Shown here in pieces: positions 58,795 to 64,000 of a DNA stretch of 64,000 bases; position 1 is the first letter of the stretch, and each line of letters begins with the position of its first letter. The stretch is taken from contig NZ_MLYO01000014.1 of the NCBI RefSeq assembly GCF_001866665.1, positions 1 through 64,000 of the forward strand, in the 5' to 3' direction. This DNA is from Streptomyces monashensis. GTDB taxonomy: Bacteria > Actinomycetota > Actinomycetes > Streptomycetales > Streptomycetaceae. The position numbers and the translations under genes are program-made. Below the pieces are notes generated by a model that saw only the letters and a program-made list of their open reading frames with translations, was not told where the DNA came from and did not search any database.

Positions 58795-60702
58795 TCAGCC
58801 GAGCAGTTCCCGCACCGTCGCCGGTGCCGCCGCGACCGGGCCGGGGGCCCGGCGGAGGACACCGCCCACCGCGCGGAGCACGTCCCCCGGGGACCCCGGT
58901 TCGGTACGGCGCCGCTGCTCACCGACCCGGACTTGGACGATCCTGGTCTCGTTCTCGTTCTCGGCCCCGCCCCCGGACGACCTCAACTGCCCGCCCCCAC
59001 CGGGAGGTTCGAGATCTCCCGGCGGTGGCTCGGGCTGCCCGGCGGCGTCCGGCGCACCCGGCGCACCCGCCGGCCCTGTCCGGTCCGGCAGCCCCTGGCC
59101 ACCGGGCGCCACCTCGCTCGCCCCCGGCACGCCCCCACCGGGCCCCAGCCCCCACCGCTGCCCGGTCGACCCGTCCCGCCGCGCCACCCCGACGCCGTCG
59201 GCCGAGCCGCCCGCTCCCGCAGCCAGCGCGAGTCCCCCGCTTCCGCGGAGCAGGATCTCGCCCCGCACGGTGAAGTCGTAGACCACCTCTCCCGCGTGCA
59301 CGACACACCCGGCCAGCACGACGCTCTTCGTCCCGGGATCGGCGGCCAGGCACAGAGCCGGGTCGGCGGCACTGCGCAGCAGTCCGTCGTCCTGGTACGA
59401 CCACTGCTGCGAGCCGACGGCCGAGCACGCTGCGAGCCGGACCCCGGCGCCCGGCTCGACCCGGCCCGCGCGCAGGTCGCCTCCGCGCACGTCGACTCCG
59501 CGCGCGTCCAGGCAGCGCCCGGAACCGAGGGCGCGCAGATTGCCGTGGGCGACCTCGACAGGGGCACCCAGGCCGCCGACCGAGCCGGTGGACGCGGCAG
59601 ACGCGGCGGAGGGCGCGTCTCCGGGGCGGCTGTCGCGCGGCGGGCCGGTGTGGCCGGCAGGGGCGCCCCAGGTGGCGCCCGGGGTGGGGACACCGTTGTC
59701 ATCGGACCAGCTTCTGACCGCGAGGACAGTGGCGAGCAGGGCGAGCGAGGTCAGTCCGGCGCCGACGAGCAGGGCCGTACGGCGGCGGCCACCGGAGCCG
59801 GTGCGATGCCGGGCGCCGCCCGCCGCCCGGTCCGGGTCCACCGCGGGTACGGCCGGCCACTCCTCGACGGCGCCGCGTCCGGGGCGCGAGTCGAGGTAGC
59901 GGCGGGCACCCCAGCCGAGCACGGTCTCGGCGAGCATCAGGCCCAGATCGCCCTCGAACTGCCCGATGGTGTCGGCGGCATGCCGGCAGTACGGACAGAC
60001 CGACAGATGGTGCCGCACATCCGGCAGCAGGGCGCCGCCGCGGCGCATCGGGACATCGAGGAGCCGGTTGTAGAAACGACATTCCTTCGTCGGTGCGAGT
60101 TCTCTGTGGGCACGTACGCAGCCCGTACGGAATTGCTCGCGGACCCGTTCCAGTGCGGCCGTCGCGGTCGCCGGGGCGATACCCAGCAGACCAGCGGGTA
60201 TGTTTATCGGCTCCGCTTCCACCTCGGTGTGCCACAGAAGGCATTGCGCCGTGCCGGGAAGGTCCCGGAAAGCGCGCTCGGCGAGCTGTCGCCTTTCCGG
60301 CGTTCCGGGGTGTGCGGCGCGCAGCCCGCGGCCGCCGGTGGGCCTGCGCAATTCCGGCAGAGTCGTACAGGTCGCGTCGTCCGCGGCCCAGGTGCGGACG
60401 GTGTCGCGGACGGCGACCAGGAGGTGCGGGCGCAGGGCGCCGCCGACGGCGCCGCCCGCCGCGCGGCCGAGCACGTCATGGAAGGCGGCGGTGGCGACGA
60501 GCGGGGCGGCGGGGCCGAAGGAGGCCAGGCAGACGACGGCGTAGTCGCGTGCGGCTCGCCAGTGCCGGGCCAGCAGCACCGCGACGGCGTGCTGGCGGGC
60601 GACGTGCGGGCCGGTCAGCCGGGCGAGGAGATCACGGTCGGAGGCTCCGCTCGGACCGGGCAGGGGCGGGTACGGCGGGCGTGGGGGGTGAGGGGACTGC
60701 AC
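58795..60702 (-). CDS. Sigma-like / zinc-finger / membrane / ricin-lectin fusion protein
   Basis: A 635-residue protein. The N-terminal part (about 20-190) resembles ECF sigma regions 2 and 4 (SDRDLLARLTGPHVARQHAV; AFRDLPGTAQCLLWHTEVE). A zinc-finger anti-sigma-like motif HHLSVCPYC follows near residue 220, a single membrane helix (TALLVGAGLTSLALLATVLAV) near 310, then a ricin-type lectin domain (about 370-500) with QQW and QRW repeats and a Pro/Gly-rich tail. The topology puts the lectin outside. A one-protein sugar-binding signalling or anchored-lectin role is possible, with the sigma part perhaps non-functional. The GTG at 60702 is chosen because AAAGGAAA lies upstream. An inverted repeat lies 23 bases before the start. 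Confidence 0.8.
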   Translation of the reverse strand: MQSPHPPRPPYPPLPGPSGASDRDLLARLTGPHVARQHAVAVLLARHWRAARDYAVVCLASFGPAAPLVATAAFHDVLGRAAGGAVGGALRPHLLVAVRDTVRTWAADDATCTTLPELRRPTGGRGLRAAHPGTPERRQLAERAFRDLPGTAQCLLWHTEVEAEPINIPAGLLGIAPATATAALERVREQFRTGCVRAHRELAPTKECRFYNRLLDVPMRRGGALLPDVRHHLSVCPYCRHAADTIGQFEGDLGLMLAETVLGWGARRYLDSRPGRGAVEEWPAVPAVDPDRAAGGARHRTGSGGRRRTALLVGAGLTSLALLATVLAVRSWSDDNGVPTPGATWGAPAGHTGPPRDSRPGDAPSAASAASTGSVGGLGAPVEVAHGNLRALGSGRCLDARGVDVRGGDLRAGRVEPGAGVRLAACSAVGSQQWSYQDDGLLRSAADPALCLAADPGTKSVVLAGCVVHAGEVVYDFTVRGEILLRGSGGLALAAGAGGSADGVGVARRDGSTGQRWGLGPGGGVPGASEVAPGGQGLPDRTGPAGAPGAPDAAGQPEPPPGDLEPPGGGGQLRSSGGGAENENETRIVQVRVGEQRRRTEPGSPGDVLRAVGGVLRRAPGPVAAAPATVRELLG

Positions 60703-60724
60703 GGAACCATTTCCTTTCCCACCG

Positions 60725-60751
60725 CAGAACTGCGTACGAAATGCGGTTCTG
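60725..60751. promoter_or_regulatory. Inverted repeat upstream of the sigma-lectin gene
   Basis: CAGAACTGC (60725-60733) and GCGGTTCTG (60743-60751) match in 8 of 9 positions around a 9-base centre. It is a candidate operator or leader hairpin. Confidence 0.4.
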
Positions 60752-60933
60752 TCGGAAAGCAGTGCCTGATCGGTGCGTACCACCAGGGCCGGTCTCGGCG
60801 TTCGACGCCGGCCTTCGCCCTTCCCGCGGGGAGGCTCACCTTCGCACACGCGCCTCACAGGAAACAAGGAGATGGATTGACTGGGCTTCAAAATCGGCGA
60901 ATTCCACAAGAGTTACCGCCGGTATCCGATCCC

Positions 60934-61006
60934 GGCGGGTTCTCCGACGGGTTCTCCTGCAGCTTCTCCCGCGGGGTTCTCGGCGGGTGGCCCCGACGGC
61001 TTCTCC
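60934..61006. repeat. 12-bp degenerate tandem repeat in the galU leader
   Basis: Six units in register: GGCGGGTTCTCC, GACGGGTTCTCC, TGCAGCTTCTCC, CGCGGGGTTCTC, GGCGGGTGGCCC, CGACGGCTTCTC. The array lies between a possible TTGACT -35 (60877-60882) and the galU start. The rest of 60752-61064 holds no gene. Confidence 0.6.
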
Positions 61007-61064
61007 GGCGTCCACAGCCGGTTCCCATGCTTCTCCGGGCGCGCTCTCATCCACGTGCTCCACC

Positions 61065-62027
61065 ATGAGCCGCATGATCGCCCCCCACTCCACAGCGACC
61101 CCCGTCTCCCCCCGCGCCGTCCGCAAGGCGGTCGTACCGGCCGCGGGACTCGGCACCCGGTTCCTGCCCGCGACCAAGGCCACGCCGAAGGAGATGCTGC
61201 CGGTCGTCGACAAGCCGGCCATCCAGTACGTGGTCGAGGAGGCCGCCGCGGCCGGTCTCGACGACGTACTGATGGTCACCGGCCGGCACAAGCGGGCCAT
61301 CGAGGACCACTTCGACCACGCCTTCGAGCTGGAACAGGCGCTCGCTGCCAAGGGCGACACCGTGCGCCTGGACGCCGTACGCGATCCCGCCCGGCTCGCC
61401 GACATCCACCACATCCGCCAGGGCGAGCCGCTCGGCCTCGGCCATGCGGTGCTGTGCGCCCGGCACCACGTGGGGAACGAGCCGTTCGCGGTCCTGCTCG
61501 GCGACGATCTGATCGACCCGCGCGAGACCCTGCTCAGCCGCATGCTGGACGTGCGCGAGCGCCACGAGGGCAGCGTGGTCGCGCTGATGGAGGTCGATCC
61601 GGAGCAGATCCACCTCTATGGCTGCGCCGCGGTCGGGGCGACCGGCGAGGAGGGGGTCGTACGGGTCACCGGTCTGGTGGAGAAGCCGGCGCCCGGGACC
61701 GCGCCGAGCCGGTACGCGGTCATCGGACGCTATGTGCTGGACCCGGCGGTGTTCGACGTCCTGGAGCGCACCCCGCCGGGCCGCGGCGGCGAGATCCAGC
61801 TGACCGACGCCCTCCAGGACCTCGCGACGGGCGGCACCGTGCACGGGGTCGTCTTCGACGGGCTGCGCTACGACACCGGCGACAAGGCCGACTATCTGCG
61901 CACGGTGGTCCGGCTGGCCTGCGACCGCCCGGACCTGGGCCCCGAATTCCGGCGCTGGCTCAGGGAGTTCGCGGCCGGCCTGGGGGACGGCTCGACCGGC
62001 GACGGCGAGGAGCGCCGGGCCGCCTGA
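61065..62027 (+). CDS. galU: UTP-glucose-1-phosphate uridylyltransferase
   Basis: A 320-residue nucleotidyltransferase of the GalU type. The UTP-binding motif AAGLGTRFLPATKATPKEML is complete, followed by DKPAIQYVVEEA, and VLLGDDLID carries the metal aspartate. It makes UDP-glucose, donor for cell-envelope and secondary-metabolite glycosylation. The ATG at 61065 (or 61074) lacks a clear ribosome binding site. Its position about 2.8 kb from the glycosyltransferase-bearing operon suggests, but does not prove, that it feeds it. Streptomyces usually has another galU elsewhere. Confidence 0.93.
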   Translation: MSRMIAPHSTATPVSPRAVRKAVVPAAGLGTRFLPATKATPKEMLPVVDKPAIQYVVEEAAAAGLDDVLMVTGRHKRAIEDHFDHAFELEQALAAKGDTVRLDAVRDPARLADIHHIRQGEPLGLGHAVLCARHHVGNEPFAVLLGDDLIDPRETLLSRMLDVRERHEGSVVALMEVDPEQIHLYGCAAVGATGEEGVVRVTGLVEKPAPGTAPSRYAVIGRYVLDPAVFDVLERTPPGRGGEIQLTDALQDLATGGTVHGVVFDGLRYDTGDKADYLRTVVRLACDRPDLGPEFRRWLREFAAGLGDGSTGDGEERRAA

Positions 62028-62194
62028 GCCGTCGACGCACCGGTCGGCGGGAGCAACGACAACGCCACAGGCCAGAGGGCCTTGCCCGGGAAAGGCCGCA
62101 GGTGACGGCGGACGGCAACGGCCGACCGGGGGCAGAACCGCCGCGCCGCACCGCCACATCGCGGCGACGCCGATGCCCGCCGACGGGGTCGAAG

Positions 62195-62445
62195 GGAACC
62201 CGGTGCCTCGGTGACGTACGGGCTCCACCCGGCCGACTCGCCTGTCCCGGCGAACTCGGCCCAGCGGTCGGGCATGACGTCGGAGAGTCCGGCGGGCGGG
62301 TTCGCCGGTAATGCGTCGACGCCGGGTGCGGTCAGGGTCCGCGTCCGCCACACGAACGGGATCCCGGCCACATGGCAGGCGCCCAGAGGCAGGCCCGGGG
62401 CGTACGCCTTCGGGGTGCGCCGGCCGAACTCGAAGACGCGGGTCG
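62195..62445 (-). pseudogene. Carboxylesterase (type B) C-terminal remnant
   Basis: The minus-strand frame reads TRVFEFGRRTPKAYAPGLPL, then GACHVAGIPFVW, DALPANPPAGLSDVM and PDRWAEFAGTGESAGWSPY. This is the pattern of the end of type B carboxylesterases (catalytic His in LGACH, then the WAxFAxTG.P.WP ending). Nothing upstream in any frame supplies the body of the enzyme, so only about 83 residues survive. The rest of the frame is shadow sequence. Confidence 0.65.
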
Positions 62446-62607
62446 GGGCCGGGGCGGCCGCGGCGGGGATTCCACGAGAGGACCTCGTGCGCGACAGCAG
62501 GCAGGGGACCCCCGGACGTGCCGGCGGACTCCGGGCGAACCGACCGGGAGGCGGCACTCCGGGTGCTGGGACGCGCCGTTCGGTGAGCCGCCGACAGCCT
62601 CCGTCAC

Positions 62608-63075
62608 CAGGACCGGGCCTCCGACGGCGACACGCTGGACGATGCCGACGAGGCCGAGGCCCTGACCGCCCTTGCGGAGGCGCTGCCCGGACTGCTGGAG
62701 GCGGGGATGGCGTCGGAGCGGGCAGCGTTGAGGGCTCGCGGAGAAGGAGCACGAGCTGGGCGTGGGCTCCCGGCAACTCGCCGCCGACCAGGACCGGCTG
62801 GAGCGCATACGGGCGGAACAGGGCCAGGTGTTCGCGTCCCTGACCCGCCACGCCGAGGCCGACCGGGAGCCGGCGCAGGCCCTGCACGAGGCCGCCGGTT
62901 CGGACATCCGACGCGTCGTCCGGGGCGGGGCCTCACCCTGGAGGAGGTGGAGGACCTCACCCGGGCCGTCGAGCGGCGGCTCATCGCCGCGGACCAGACC
63001 CTGAGCCGCGTCCTGACGGACCGCCGAGGGACGGAGGAGGACGGCGGGACGAAGATCACCAGGGCTCAGCCCTGA
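62608..63075 (+). pseudogene. Frameshifted helical protein gene
   Basis: Coding-like sequence is split between frames: DTLDDADEAEALTALAEALP then ASERAALRA in one frame; EKEHELGVGSRQLAADQDRL and SLTRHAEADREPAQALHEAA in another from about 62745; then LTLEEVEDLTRAVERRLIAA back in the first from about 62930 to the stop at 63075. Joined, it would be a Glu/Ala/Arg-rich helical, possibly coiled-coil protein. Two frameshifts imply decay, or sequencing errors. No family is recognised. Confidence 0.5.
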
Positions 63076-63193
63076 CCGGGTCCTCCTCGGCCGCCGCAGC
63101 TCCCCGCGCCGTCCCCCGGTCCCGCGCCTCCCGCAGCAACCGCTCCGCGCGCTCCCGGTCCGCGGGTTCACCACCCCCGGCGGAGTACCGCAT
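63056..63193 (-). CDS. Possible small ORF or gene fragment
   Basis: The minus-strand frame gives MRYSAGGGEPADRERAERLL and ends AEEDPVRAEPW (45 residues). The frame is coding-like further upstream as well (DLVAVRPADRHSGLDSNGAE from about 63265) but without a start codon, so it may be the end of a broken gene. GGGGGAG is too close to the ATG to be a good ribosome binding site. It overlaps the end of the frameshifted gene on the other strand. Confidence 0.25.
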   Translation of the reverse strand: MRYSAGGGEPADRERAERLLREARDRGTARGAAAAEEDPVRAEPW

Positions 63194-63393
63194 CTCCCCC
63201 GAGGCCTCGGCCCCGTTGGAATCAAGGCCACTATGCCGATCGGCCGGACGTACGGCGACGAGATCCTGCGCTTCTCCCCCTCAACGCCCGACGTTCGGCC
63301 CACCACCGACCATCGGCACCGCGGCCGGGAACGCACGCGCGCGGGGCGAGCTCGCCCCCCGGGAGCCGTACCGCCGGCCTTCCCCTTGCGACG

Positions 63394-63846
63394 TCAGCCA
63401 TTCAGCCGCAAGGTCCACACAACCGTCATCTCACCCGTAACGGCCCCGTCTTCGCGCTGCAGAGCGATACCGACCGGAAACTCCGGCCGCCCGCCCGCGT
63501 CGAGCTCGGCAACCACCTCGGCCGCCGGGCGGCCCAGCGTCGCGGTGGCCGTCACCGACCCCATCGCCAGCTTCTTGTAATCGATCTCGGCCCGAACGGC
63601 GAGCGGCACCGCGCGGGAAAGCTGATCGCCGAAGGCCGTGAGCACGATGGCACCACTGGCGGACTCGGCCAGCGTGAACATGGCGCCGGCGTGGGGGCCA
63701 CCGATGTGATTGTGGTAGTCCGGCTGATCCGGGAGCCTGAGCACGGCCCGCTCCGCGGTGACCTCGACGAACTCAAGGTTCAGCGTCCGCACCATCGGAA
63801 CCGCGGTGGCAAGCATCTCGCCCATCGAGGCGCTGTCAACAGTCAT
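63394..63846 (-). CDS. Hot-dog thioesterase-like protein (PaaI/DUF4442)
   Basis: A 150-residue single hot-dog domain. HNHIGGPHAGAMFTLAESAS is the central helix region of the PaaI/YiiD-C/DUF4442 group, where thioesterases bind acyl-CoA. The start is the ATG at 63846. Its activity is likely acyl-CoA hydrolysis of unknown chain length. No operon partner is seen in the window. Confidence 0.85.
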   Translation of the reverse strand: MTVDSASMGEMLATAVPMVRTLNLEFVEVTAERAVLRLPDQPDYHNHIGGPHAGAMFTLAESASGAIVLTAFGDQLSRAVPLAVRAEIDYKKLAMGSVTATATLGRPAAEVVAELDAGGRPEFPVGIALQREDGAVTGEMTVVWTLRLNG

Positions 63847-64000
63847 GAGCCCGATGTTACCGATGGGTAGGACAGCTGGCCAGCCCCGCACATCTCACCC
63901 CCGGGCCGGACGGGCCGCGCCCGCCCGCGCATCGCCACGACCCGCTCGCTACGACCCTGACGAGGGCCGGTGACCGAACCGTGTCCCTGGCCCCATAGGG

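Noticed and set aside
1..64000. CRISPR arrays, tRNA/rRNA genes, insertion sequences, prophage or attachment sites
   Set aside because: No regularly spaced repeats, tRNA-like structures, transposase or integrase reading frames were recognised in the window.

Overview
The window is chromosomal DNA from a high-GC actinomycete, almost certainly Streptomyces. Evidence: roughly 70% or more G+C with strong third-position GC bias, many GTG starts and 4-nt stop/start overlaps, leaderless-looking genes, a Tat-exported PhoD, an ECF41 sigma factor, DUF574-type methyltransferases and several Lrp, GntR and ROK regulators. No tRNA, rRNA, CRISPR array, insertion sequence or replication origin was recognised.

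0-9.4 kb: SGNH hydrolase, purB, a mug-type uracil/mismatch glycosylase, a small hypothetical, an ABC exporter pair (minus strand) divergent from a NarL-type two-component system, a ROK protein and a GntR/UTRA repressor with a clear promoter and operator. 9.5-17.4 kb: an ECF41-type sigma factor divergent from an NAD(P)-binding oxidoreductase, an alpha/beta hydrolase, a tandemly duplicated terminator followed by a PHO-box-like site and phoD, a membrane-ACT-GNAT fusion, and a trans-sulfuration PLP enzyme divergent from an Lrp regulator. 17.5-32.5 kb: DUF885 peptidase-like protein, a membrane protein, a ferredoxin / ferredoxin reductase / cytochrome P450 operon, an Imm21-like orphan, rhodanese and Lrp, a DUF574 methyltransferase, sbcCD, a YigZ-type protein, SixA, a degenerate cysteinyl-tRNA-synthetase-like protein and a CoA-binding protein. 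32.7-41.7 kb: APC permease, PobA-like hydroxylase, an ArsR regulator divergent from a zinc-type CDF exporter, a YbaK-type protein, an XRE-cupin regulator divergent from an EamA exporter, two left-handed beta-helix proteins and DedA.

41.9-58.4 kb is the main accessory locus: a six-gene minus-strand operon for a secondary-lipid (PUFA-synthase-like) polyketide system. The first protein reads ER-like / ER-like / KS / AT / ACP / KR; the second reads KS / AT / DH / phosphopantetheinyl transferase. They are followed without gaps by a free ACP, an alpha/beta hydrolase, a glycosyltransferase and a methyltransferase. A convergent UPF0104 (YbhN-like) membrane protein adjoins it, and a galU homologue lies nearby. 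Inference: the locus builds a reduced or partly unsaturated acyl chain that is glycosylated and methylated, possibly then moved across the membrane. One HrdB-like promoter with an overlapping imperfect palindrome precedes the operon.

58.8-64 kb: a sigma-like / zinc-finger / membrane / ricin-lectin protein, galU, a decayed stretch with a carboxylesterase remnant and a frameshifted helical gene, and a PaaI/DUF4442-like thioesterase.
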